Shown here: positions 32,618 to 43,800 of the stretch, one piece after another
Layout of the letters: every line of letters starts with the position of its first letter
Position numbering within the stretch: position 1 is the stretch's first letter
Assembly (NCBI GenBank): GCA_035299065.1
Contig: DATGXI010000120.1
Location: 62,001 to 126,000, forward strand
DNA from: DASPJQ01 sp035299065
GTDB lineage: Bacteria > Bacteroidota > Bacteroidia > Flavobacteriales_D > UBA2798
Direction: 5' to 3'
Length of the DNA stretch: 64,000 bases
Program-made: the position numbers and the translations under genes
Notes under the pieces: model-generated
The model's database searches: none
Seen by the model: the letters and a program-made list of their open reading frames with translations, nothing else
What the model was told of the DNA's origin: nothing

Positions 32618-34762
32618 CTATTCAACAATGGTCATTTCCTTAATAAGGTTGGTTGCACCTGCAAATTTTTCAATAATAAACAAGGTATAGCGTATATCAA
32701 CTGAAATGGTTCGTTGCAATTGAGGTTCAAAAGCAATGTCTCCACTCATGGCTTCCCAGTTTCCGTCAAAAGCAGTGCCTATTAATTCCCCATTGCCATT
32801 AATTACCGGACTACCCGAATTTCCACCGGTAATATCTGTATTCGATAAAAAGCCAACAGGCAGGGTTCCATTCACGCCATAGCGACCATAATCTTTTTTG
32901 AGGTACAATTCTTTTAATTTAGCGGGTACAATAAACTCTTCGTTTTTTGGATCTTCTTTTTGCATGATGCCTTCAATGGTCGATACATAATCATAAATCA
33001 TGGCATCGCCAGGACTGTAATCAAGTACATTTCCGTAGGTGCATCGCATGGTAAAGTTGGCATCGGGTGCATAAAATTTTGAAGCGTTCATTTTACGCAA
33101 TCCATCAATGTACAATTTCATTCCCTGTTTAAGTTTTGCTTCAGCCGGCTCAACAACGGGTGTTATTTTTTCCTGGTAAATTCCAAAAAATCCGATAAGC
33201 ATATTAAACCCTAAATCTTTTTGGAATGTTTTGTAATCGGGTTTTGCAAGAAAGGCTTTTAATTTTACCGGGTCAACCAATACTGACTTTTCGTAATATT
33301 TTTTTGCAAACAAACGTAAATCACCTTTATTGGCTTTGTGTGCCTCGGTTAATTCCTTCGGATGATATTCTTTGGGCATGTTATTGTAATAGAGCGTAAG
33401 TAATTCTCCATACAATTTCATGTCTGTTTCCTTGTTGTGGTTTTTGAAAAATTCATCAATCTTTGGTGTAATGGAAGCCGCTATAGCCTCAACGGTAGCT
33501 TTATCACCTTTCTGTTCAAGTGTTTTCCAAAGCGTAAAATAGTTAAAGTAGAGAGTATGGTTTTCCATTGTAAAAACAGCCTCTGTAAAATAAGCTGAAG
33601 GAATAGCCATTTTATCAATCTCCGCACTGGCTTCCGCCACCATGTTCAAAGCATTTCCGTACTTTTCTTTTCGTTTATCATCTGTATTCACCCATTCGGC
33701 AAATTTCTTTTCTTCCTCTTGTTTACGCTCGTATACTTTCAGGCGTTTTAAACCACGGGTTTGTCCAATAAAATACTTCCAGTAATTGCTTATTTGAGCA
33801 TATTCTGAAGCGTATTTAATGCGTATCTCATCGCTTTTGTCCATGTCAACCTTCATGGTTTCCAATCGTGCCTGGCGAATTTTTACGCGCTCGGGTTGTT
33901 CTACATCGGTAGCGGTTTTGACACCATATGATGCAAGAAAGCGATCTGTGCTTCCAGGGTAACCCAGGATCATTGCAAAATCATTTTCTTTTATGCCTTT
34001 TATGGACAACGGTAACGCATGTTTTGGTTTATAGGGAACATTTTCTTTTGCATAGGCTGCAGGTTTGTTTTCCGAATTGGCATACACCCTGAACATACTG
34101 AAATCACCCGTATGGCGTGGCCACATCCAGTTATCTGTATCCCCGCCAAATTTTCCTATTGAAGATGGTGGCGCTCCAACAAGACGTATATCATTAAAAA
34201 CTTCGTACACAAAAAGGTAATATTCATTTCCTTCAAAAAATGGTTTTATTTCAGCTTCGTATTTGGTTCCTTCTATGGCTGCTTTTTTCAGCTCGCTTAT
34301 CTTGGCTTTAATGGCATTATCGCGTGATACGTCACTGGTTCCTTCGGCAGCGGCATTTATTTTGGCAGTCACGTCTTCCATTCTAACCATGAACTTTACG
34401 TATAATCCTTCACAAGGTATTTCCTGTGACTTTTCGTAAGCCCAAAACCCGTTAGTCAGGTAGTCGTGTTCAACGGTTGAGTGTTCAGCTATGGCATCAT
34501 AACCGCAATGGTGATTGGTTAAAATTAAACCTTCCTTTGAAATAATTTCGCCTGTGCAAAATCCGCCAAAGTTTACAACAGCGTCTTTTAAAGAGCTGCT
34601 GTTTACATTATAAATATCGTCAGCGGTAATCTTCATGCCTTTTGATTTCATGTCGGCCTCATTCATTTTTTTAAGGTACATGAGTAACCACATCCCTTCA
34701 TCGGCAAAAGCAGTTGAGCCAAGAACAACTGTAAACAAAAAACAGCTAAATAATTTCTTCAT
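32618..34762 (-). CDS. S46-family dipeptidyl peptidase (DPP7/DPP11-like)
   Basis: Secreted or periplasmic serine peptidase releasing dipeptides, characteristic of Bacteroidota. About 714 residues from the ATG at 34762 (a GTG two codons upstream is less likely), with signal peptide MKKLFSCFLFTVVLGSTAFA. The chymotrypsin-fold catalytic histidine lies in LILTNHHCGYDAIAEHS (about 83-99), the helical insertion domain spans about 290-560, and the nucleophile is in TGGNSGSPVINGNGELIG (about 643-660). DPP7 versus DPP11 specificity cannot be settled by eye. First gene of the four-gene minus-strand run. Confidence 0.93.
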   Translation of the reverse strand: MKKLFSCFLFTVVLGSTAFADEGMWLLMYLKKMNEADMKSKGMKITADDIYNVNSSSLKDAVVNFGGFCTGEIISKEGLILTNHHCGYDAIAEHSTVEHDYLTNGFWAYEKSQEIPCEGLYVKFMVRMEDVTAKINAAAEGTSDVSRDNAIKAKISELKKAAIEGTKYEAEIKPFFEGNEYYLFVYEVFNDIRLVGAPPSSIGKFGGDTDNWMWPRHTGDFSMFRVYANSENKPAAYAKENVPYKPKHALPLSIKGIKENDFAMILGYPGSTDRFLASYGVKTATDVEQPERVKIRQARLETMKVDMDKSDEIRIKYASEYAQISNYWKYFIGQTRGLKRLKVYERKQEEEKKFAEWVNTDDKRKEKYGNALNMVAEASAEIDKMAIPSAYFTEAVFTMENHTLYFNYFTLWKTLEQKGDKATVEAIAASITPKIDEFFKNHNKETDMKLYGELLTLYYNNMPKEYHPKELTEAHKANKGDLRLFAKKYYEKSVLVDPVKLKAFLAKPDYKTFQKDLGFNMLIGFFGIYQEKITPVVEPAEAKLKQGMKLYIDGLRKMNASKFYAPDANFTMRCTYGNVLDYSPGDAMIYDYVSTIEGIMQKEDPKNEEFIVPAKLKELYLKKDYGRYGVNGTLPVGFLSNTDITGGNSGSPVINGNGELIGTAFDGNWEAMSGDIAFEPQLQRTISVDIRYTLFIIEKFAGATNLIKEMTIVE

Positions 34763-34816
34763 AATCACAATATAATTAAGCCGTGAATTTAAAGATTAAA
34801 AGGATACTTAAATCAT

Positions 34817-34851
34817 AAAAAAAGCCCGTTCTGCTTCGGCAAAACGGGCTG
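34817..34851 (-). terminator. Intrinsic terminator of the giant adhesin gene
   Basis: On the minus strand: AGCCCGTT, an inner UGC-CGAA-GCA type loop (TTGCCGAAGCAG), AACGGGCT and seven T. It lies 20 bases after the giant gene's stop codon. Confidence 0.85.
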
Positions 34852-34871
34852 TTCAATATTGAAAAAGGGTA

Positions 34872-37800
34872 CTACTGAGGCTTTATAATACGCGGGTTTA
34901 CAGGCGTTTTATTCTCAGGGGTCTTGTTTTCCGGAGTTTTGTTCTCAGGTGTTTTCATTTCAATTTTGTTATTATTTACCTTATTGGCATCCTGGGCTGC
35001 TTTTTGGCCGTCTTCCGCTTTTTTAATGCCGTCTTTTGCAGCGGCATCGCCAGGTTTAAATCCTAAGGCTTTTTGGAACTCAGCTTTGGCGCCTCCCCAA
35101 TTTTTGGCATTCAGTGCTCCATTACCGGCATCCATGGCTTTCTTATAGTTGGCTTCGTTCGCATTCGGTTTATCAAGTACCGGAATATTCACTTTGTTAT
35201 TGCCACCGTTTGTGTTTCCACCGTTTGTGTTACCGCCATTGTTATTGGTGCCGCGGTTTTCATTGTTGTTTCCACCGTTGTTGTTATTTCCATTGTTTTC
35301 ACGGCCACCATTATTGTTTCCGTTGTTTTCAACAATTGGTTTGTAGGTAATACTTACGGTTTTTGAATCATTGCCGGCTGAATTTGCCGCAGTAATCACA
35401 ACCGAAGTTGTTCCATCACGCAATACTAGTGGTATACTTATTCCTTTTGTTGACGGTGTATAAATGAATCCTGTGAAATTCACTCCATTTACCGATACAC
35501 TTATTTCAGCCTGCGAGTTTACATTTTGAACGTTACCGCTTACAATGAAATTCGGGTTGCTGACGTTTACTGAACCAGTTGATGGATTGTTGATTTTAAT
35601 TGCAGGGGCAGGTGCGGCCGGGGCAGCGTACTTGAACGAATAGTTTTTCGTATCGGTACCACATGCGTTGGTTGCTGTCAACTGTATAGTGTTTGATCCG
35701 CTTACCAATGTTAGTGTTTTACTCAATGAGCCCGATGAAGGATTAAAGTAGAAGCCTGGTACAATACTGCCATTTAATTTCAGCACTATTTGTGCTGCAT
35801 TATCAATACCAGAAGTGTTAGCAGCCAGGTTCAATGAAGGGCTTGTTAAAGTTGCGCCTTCAAGGGAAGGTGTTACTGATTTGATAACAGGGGCTACGCA
35901 AGGCGCTGTAGCTGTATAGGTAATGTTGGTTGATTTTGTTGCTGTCCCTTCATCTGTTGTGGCAACCACTTCAATAAAGTTTGAACCAGGATTCAGGGTG
36001 AGGTTAGCTGTTAGTTTTGAAGTAGCCACGTTGTAAGCAAACCCGGTAAAAGGCACATCATTTATCGTCATTTTTATTTGCGATGCTTCAATAACATTTG
36101 TTACATCGGCAGCAAAACTAAATGAAGAAGTAGTAACGGTTGTTGCAGTTGTTGCCGGATTTGTCATAGTAATTGCCGGTCCACCTGAAACAATACTTGC
36201 CGTACGGGTAATGGTTGTCGATTTCGAATCGGTTCCACCACTATTTGTTGCACTTACACTTATATTGTTTAACCCGCTTACCAATGGTAAACTAGCTGTT
36301 AACTTATCGGTACTGGCGTCATACGTAAAACCTGTAAAGGCGGTACCATTTAAGGTTAGCGTTATTTGAGACGATGTCACATTTGTAACGGTTGCTTTAA
36401 AGCTGTATGATCCTGCACCGGTAGTTGTTCCGGATGATGTAGGTTTTGTAATGGTTACTGATGGGGCGGGTGTTGTTCCTGCAGTGCTGAATGGCAGGGT
36501 AGGTGATGAACAACCAGAACCTTCAGCAAATGTAATTAACATTACTGCATCCTGGTAATCGATACCAACACTTCCTACGTGGCGCAATTCAAATAAATAA
36601 ATTACGTCATTAGGACCAATGGTTATATGGTTATCTACAATAACACCTGCAAGGAAAGTTTCAACCGCAGCCTGGCCAGGAGCAGGTCCAATGTTTGGCG
36701 CCTCGTCTCCATTCTTCAGTACTTTTACCCAGGTACTTGATGAGTTTGACGTAAGCGTATTATTCCATGTTCCGCTTTCGTTGTAACAGTAACCTTTTAG
36801 CGCCAATGTAGAGCCAGTTGGAACTGAAACGGTCATTGTTTCACCACCAACTATTTTGTTGTTGCTGTTAAATGCGTACCACGATCCGCCTCCATTTGTG
36901 CTCAAGCCAATTTTTACAAAAGCGTCTTCTGAGTTATCATAAATTACAGACTCACCAAGACATTTAATGGTTGCGCACATGTTTGTACTTGTTGTTACTC
37001 CACCACTGCTTGATACTTCAAAGCCTGGGCTATCAGTATACGTAATTACTGTGTTGGCAGCATCATTTCCACAATCATTGGTTGCTGAAACACTAATCGT
37101 ATTAGCACCTTCGCTAAGTGAAAGCGCTACTGAAAGGCTGGTACCGGTTAATGTAAACGGAACATTCACGCCATTTTTCTTAACTGTTACCGATGAACTG
37201 GTAATGCCAGTTCCACTTATTGTTCCTGTTAAGGTGTATGAAGCTGACGTAACATTTACGGTGGCAGCAGCACCCAATGTTATGTTAGGAGTAGTACATG
37301 GCAGGGTGTAATTAATGGTTGTCGATTTTGAATCCGATCCATCACTGTTTGTACCGGTTACCGTAATGGTATTTAACCCGCTTACCAACGTTAAACCTGC
37401 AGTCAACTTATCGGAACCACTGTTATAGCTAAATCCTGTGTATGCAACACCGTTAACTGTCATCGTAATCTGCGATGATTCACAATTGGTAACATCTGCT
37501 TTAAAGCTATAGGATGCACTTGTACTGGTTGTTCCGGGTGCTGATGGAGTTGTAATTGTTACAACCGGTGGATTTGCTGTTTCAGGACAGGCACCCATTA
37601 CATCGCCATGAGCAAGATGCGCAGGCCATGCAGATGATGGAATGGTCAATGTTTGTGTATTGTCAGGATTTCCCGGAGGGTGATGGCAAATTACCATAGT
37701 GGTTTCAACCGGTGCTGTGTAATTCACAGTAAAAGTCGCATTGTCGGTTCCACACTCGTTGGTTACTTCAACCGTAATGGTGGTAGCGCCTTCTGCTAAT

Positions 37801-40800
37801 CCTGTAAGGTTAACGCTTAACGATGTTCCACTCAATGTAAATGGAATGGCTGTGCCGTTTTTCTTCACCACTACTGATGCACTGGTTACACCCGTTCCGC
37901 TAATGGTTCCGGTTAATGTATAACTATCTGCCGTTACACTTGTGCTTCCTGATGAAGGTAAGGTAACATTAGGTGCTGTACATGGAATGGTATACGTAAT
38001 GGTTGTCGATTTTGAATCAGTTCCATCACTATTTGTACCTGTAACAGTAATATTGTTCACACCAGCTAACAAGGTTAAACTTGCGGTTAACTTATCAGAG
38101 CTGCTGTTGTAACTGAAACCGGTATAAGTAACCCCATTTACGGTCATGGTTATTTGAGAAGACTCGCAATGTGTTACATCGGCTTTGAAACTATAAGTTG
38201 CAGAAGTTACTGTTGACCCTGGAGCCGATGGATGCGTAATTGTTACAACCGGTGGATTTGCTGGTGTAGGACATTCGCCAATAGCATCGCCATGTGCTAA
38301 GTGAGCAGGCCATGCGGATGCCGGAATGGTCAATGTTTGTGTATTGTCAGGATTTCCCGGAGGGTGATGGCAAATTACCATTGTACTTTCAACCGGTGGT
38401 GTATAAGTAATGGTAAAGGTTGCATTGTCACTGCCACATGCATTTGTTGCTGTAACAGTAATTACATTCGCTCCTGAGGTAAGACCAGTTAAATTAATAC
38501 TCAACGATGTTCCGCTCAAGGTGAAAGGAACTGCTTCTCCATTGTTCTTCACAACTACCGATGCGCTGGTGATTTCTGTTCCGGCTATTGTCCCAACCAA
38601 TATATAACTGTCAGTAGTTACACTGGCACTACCCGCAGCAGGCAAAGTAATTGCCGGAGCTGTACAAGGTATGTTATAAGTAATGGTCGTTGATTTTGAA
38701 TCAGAGCCATCAGCATTGGTGCCGGTTACATTAATTGTATTGAGTCCTGTGTTTAGGGTTAAGCTAGCGGTTAACACATCGGTTGTTTCATTATAACTGA
38801 AACCGGTATAACTTATGCCATTTACCATCATAGCAATTTGCGATGCATTAACATTTGTTACAGTTGCTTTGAATGCGTAAGCTGCAACTGTTACAGTTGA
38901 TCCTGGCGCGGCAGGATTGTTAATGGTTACAACTGGTGGATTTGGTATGGCAGGAGCTGTATAATTTATTGTAAAGGTTGCATTATCGGTACCGCAGCTG
39001 TTTACCACTTTAACAGTAATAACGTTGGCACCTTCATTTAAACCGATGTTTACCGATAAGCTTGTACCACTTAATGTAAACGGAATTGTAGTGCCGTTGT
39101 TTTTAACTGTTACCGATGAGCTGGTAATACCGCTTCCTGTAATTGTTCCGGTTAAGGTATAACTATCAGTTAGCGATGTCATACTTGTGCCAGAAGGCAA
39201 TGTAATGGATGGAGCTGTACAAGGATCAACCATGGTAATGTTGGTTGATTTGGAATCACTGCCGTCAATATTGGTGCCAGTTACGGTAATACTGTTTAAA
39301 CCGGCTATCAAGGTAAGGTTGGTAGTTAATAAATCTGTAGCATCATTATAGCTAAATCCTGTAAATGGAGCACCGTCAACAATCATGACAATTTGCGATG
39401 ACGTTACATTTGTTACGGTAGCCTTGAATGCATAGGCAGCTGAGGTAACCGTTGTTCCAGGTGCAGCCGGATTTGTAATAGTAACTACCGGAGGATTTTT
39501 AGGAGGATTATAGGTGATAGTAAAGCTGGCATTGTCAGTACCGCAACTGTTGGTTGCAATAATGCTTATAACATTGGCACCATCTGAAAGGTCTGAAAGG
39601 TTAATGCTCAATGCACTTCCTGTTAATGTAAACGGAATTGAAGCTCCGTTCATTTTCACAGTTACCGAAGCACTTGTTACTCCCGAGCCTGATATACTGC
39701 CGGTCAATGTATAGGTTTTTGACTCAACGCTAACGCTACCTCCTGAAGGAAGTGTAATAGCAGGAGTAATACATGGCAATACGTATTTAATGGTGGTGGA
39801 TTTAGAATCGCTTCCATCACTATTTGTTGCGCTTACGGTAATGTTGTTTACGCCTTCAATTAAAGTCAAATTAGCATCTAAAATTGTTGTGCCATTATTG
39901 TAGGTAAACCCGGTAAAGCTTGCGCCATTAACCGTCATGGTAATTTGCGATGCATTTACATTGGTAACACTTGCAGTGAAAGCATAACCTGGCGTGGTAA
40001 CAGTTGAGCCCGGTGTAGCCGGATTTGTAATGGTTACTACTGGTGGATTTAATACCACAGGACATTCGCCCATTACATCACCGTGTGCAAGGTGAGCAGG
40101 CCATGCTGATGCCGGAATGGTTAATGTTTGCGTATTGTCAGGGTTCCCCGGAGGATGATGACAAATAACCATGGTTGTTTCAACCGGTTTTGTATAGGTA
40201 ACAGTGAAACTTGCATTGTCATTTCCGCAACTGTTGTTTACAATAACGGTAACAGTTGATACGCCTTCTGCAAGACCACTTAGGTTCACGCTTAAAGCAG
40301 TTCCGTCCAGTGTAAATGGAACGGCTGTTCCGTTTTTCTTCACAACTACCGAAGCACTTGTAATATCACTTCCAGTAATGGTTCCTGTTAATGTATATGA
40401 GTCAGTTGACAAACTAACACTGGCAGGTGATGGTAACGTTATAGAAGGAACAATACACGGTGGTGGTGGATTGTATGTAATGGTAAATGTTCCATTATCA
40501 CTTCCACAGCCATTGGTGGCTGTTACCGTAATTGCATTTGATCCTGATACTAAAGTAATCGGAATAGTAATGCTACTTCCACTCAGGGTAAATGGTATAG
40601 CTACCCCGTTTTGTTTAACCACAATGCTTGCACTCGTGAGGTCGCTGCCAATAGCTGTTCCTGTTAAGGTATAGCTGTCATTGGTAACGGTTATTGCTGC
40701 AGGCGAAGGCAACGTAACATTTGGTATTGTGCACGGAGGAGGTGGAGGTGTATAGTTTACGGTAAAGCTTGCATTGTCATTACCACAGGCGTTTGTAGCA

Positions 40801-43800
40801 GCAATGGTAATAATATTTGTTCCTTCTGTTAAACTGCAATTTACGCTAAGGTCGGTTCCGGTAAGTGTGAAGGGAATAACTACGCCATTATTTTTAACAA
40901 CAACCGAACTGCTTGTTACACCTGTTCCGGTAACAGTACCGGTTAAGGTATACGATGTTGTTGAAACACTTGCGCTGGTTGAAGCCAGGGTAATACCAGG
41001 AACAACACATGGTGGAACAGGAGCACTGTACTTGATGGTAGTGGTTTTTGAATCATTACCGTCAGCATTTGCACCGGTTACTTCAAGTGTATTGTCGCCT
41101 GAGGCAAGTGTAGCAGCTAATGTAAATTTACCGGTTGATGTATTGTAGGTAAATGTTGTAACAGGATTTCCGTTCAATGAACAGGTTACACCGCTTGCAA
41201 CTGGTACATATTGAATATCGGCTTCAAACGTATAGGAAGCAGTCGTTACAGTGGTTCCGCTTACTGCCGGTTTGGTGATTGTTACTACAGGCGGTTGAGC
41301 GGGTTTGTCATAGGTAATAACAAAGTTTTCAGTTACTGTTCCGCAATCATTTTTAGCGGTTATAGTTATTACATTGGTTCCTTCAAGTAAGGTAACCGAA
41401 GCGATTAGCTTATGGGTTGAATTGTCATACGTATATGGAACTGTAACTCCGTTTAGTTGAACACCCGTAATATCACTTGATGAAGCAATGTTTTCGATTA
41501 TAGCTTTGAAAACATAAGAAGCAGTATAAATCGTATATACAGAAGGGCCTGAAGGGCTCAACCACATAACGATTGGTTTATTACATTCAGGTACAACAAC
41601 CGAATAATTTACAATTTGTGTTTCACTGTCAGTTCCATCAGTATTGGTGCCTTTTATTTCAAAAGTTGTTGCAGCCGATGTAAGCACATAGTTTGCGCTG
41701 AAATCATTGGTTGCAGGATTGAATGTAAAGTCGGTGCTGGCAACGCCATTGATTTTAAAGGTGACATTAGCAGAGCTGGTTACGTGGTAAATTTTAGCTT
41801 GCAAAACCAAACTTGCTGAAGTTGCCGTATACGGGTTAACACCCGGATTGGTAATGGTCACAACAGGCGGTTCAGGCGTGTGGGTATATACAACACCTAA
41901 ATCAAGGTTTGCGCTTCCGCATGATGTGGTTGCTTTAATATTAATGTTATTAACGCCTGTTGCAAGTGTAATGGTTGCACTAAGGTTCGTACCTGTTAAC
42001 GTAAATGGAACAACGGTGCCGTTATGCTTCACAACGATTTCTGAACTGCTTGCATTGGTTACGGTTGCTAAAAGATTCAGCGAACCAATGGTTGTTGTTG
42101 TTGTTAATCCGGAAGGAGAAACAGCTGCCACAACCGGCATGTTGCACGGAGGAGGCGTAGGTGAATAAACAATAACGGTTGTTTTTGAGTCGCTTCCGTC
42201 TGTATTTGTACCGGTCAACTCAAACACGTTTGCACCACTTGTCAACGTCACATTTGAGCTGAACGCATGCGTTGACGGATTGAATGTAAAGGCAGTAACC
42301 GGTGTTCCATTTTGCTTGAAACTTACGCCTGAAACAGCTGTAACATTCAAAATACTGGCATTAATTGTATAGGCTGATGCTGTTACGTTGTACGGATTAA
42401 CGCTTGGGTTAATATAGTTTACAACAGGTAATACCAACGGTTTTGCATAAATAATGTTTGATATCAGCGTTGCTGTTCCACAGTTATTGGTTTCTTTAAC
42501 ACTAATAACGTTTCCGCCATTCAACAAGGTTAATGTTGCGCTTATGCTGCCGGTTGATGCGTCAAAAATAAAAGGGGTGACAACACCATTAAACTTAAAT
42601 TCAATTTGTGAGGCGTTGGTAATGTTGGTGGCAATGGCTATAAAGTTAAAAGGCGAAACTCCGGTAGTATATGAGCTGGTTGATGGATTTACAGGTGTAA
42701 TGGTAGGAATGCTGCACGGTACGCTGTAAACTAACGTGGTCGATTTGCTGTCTGTTCCATAAGCATTTGTTCCTTTAATAGTAACAACTGTTGTTCCTGT
42801 TGCCAGTGTTAATGGCAGTGTGAGTACTTTACTTGTGGTGTTATAACTAAACGCTGTTGTAGATGTTCCGTTTACTGTAACATTAATGTTTGCCGCACTC
42901 GCCACATTTAATACGGTTGCGCTAACGGTTTCATTGCTAACAGTTGTGTTGTACGGATTAGACATTGGGTAATTAATAGCAACCACAGGTGGTAAACCTG
43001 TATTCACCTTATTGTAAATAATGGTTGTAGATTTGCTATCGCTTCCATAAGGGTTTGTTCCTTTTATTTCAACTACGTTGGCACCATTTACCAGGGTTGC
43101 AGTAAATGCAACATGACCTGTTGTGTTCACAAAACTGAAACCAGTTACGGGTGATCCGTTTAATTTAACGCTGATTCCTGAAACAGCAGTTACATTGGTA
43201 ACGGTTGCATTAATCAGTTTGGTATTCATTGTTGTTGAATACGGATTCACAATTGGATCGGTATATGTTACAACCGGAGGCAAATTAGTAACCACCGGCT
43301 GGTATATAATAGTCGTATTTTCCGAATCTGTTCCCGCGGCATTTGTACCGGTAATCTGTACAACATTCGCCCCTGCAATCAATGGTGTTGTTAAAACCAA
43401 TTGATGGGTTGCAGGATTAAATGTAAAGCCGGTATAATTGATACCATTCACACTAACAAGAATATTGGCAGCGCTTGTAACATTTAACACTGTTGCATTT
43501 ACCGTTCCCGAATTTACGCTTACCGTATGTGGATTAATGGCAGGATTGTAAATGGTTACAATTGGAGGTTGAATGGTTTGCGGTTTGGTATAATTAACCG
43601 TTATGATTTCCTTATCCTGTCCACAAAGGTTTGTTGCCTTTATTTCAATTGTGTTCGCACCTTCATTCAATCCAATTGATGACGAGAATGAACCGTTTGA
43701 TGCATCAAAATAAAATCCGCTCGTCAACACCCCATTTACACGGTAAGAGATCTGCGATGAATTTTCAATGTTCAATATAGTTGAAACTATATTGATATTG

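Noticed and set aside
36967..43404. Many antisense open frames of 60-156 codons opposite the giant adhesin gene
   Set aside because: They repeat with the Ig modules and are a by-product of Thr/Val/Asn-rich codons on the coding strand; none has signal, domain or promoter features.
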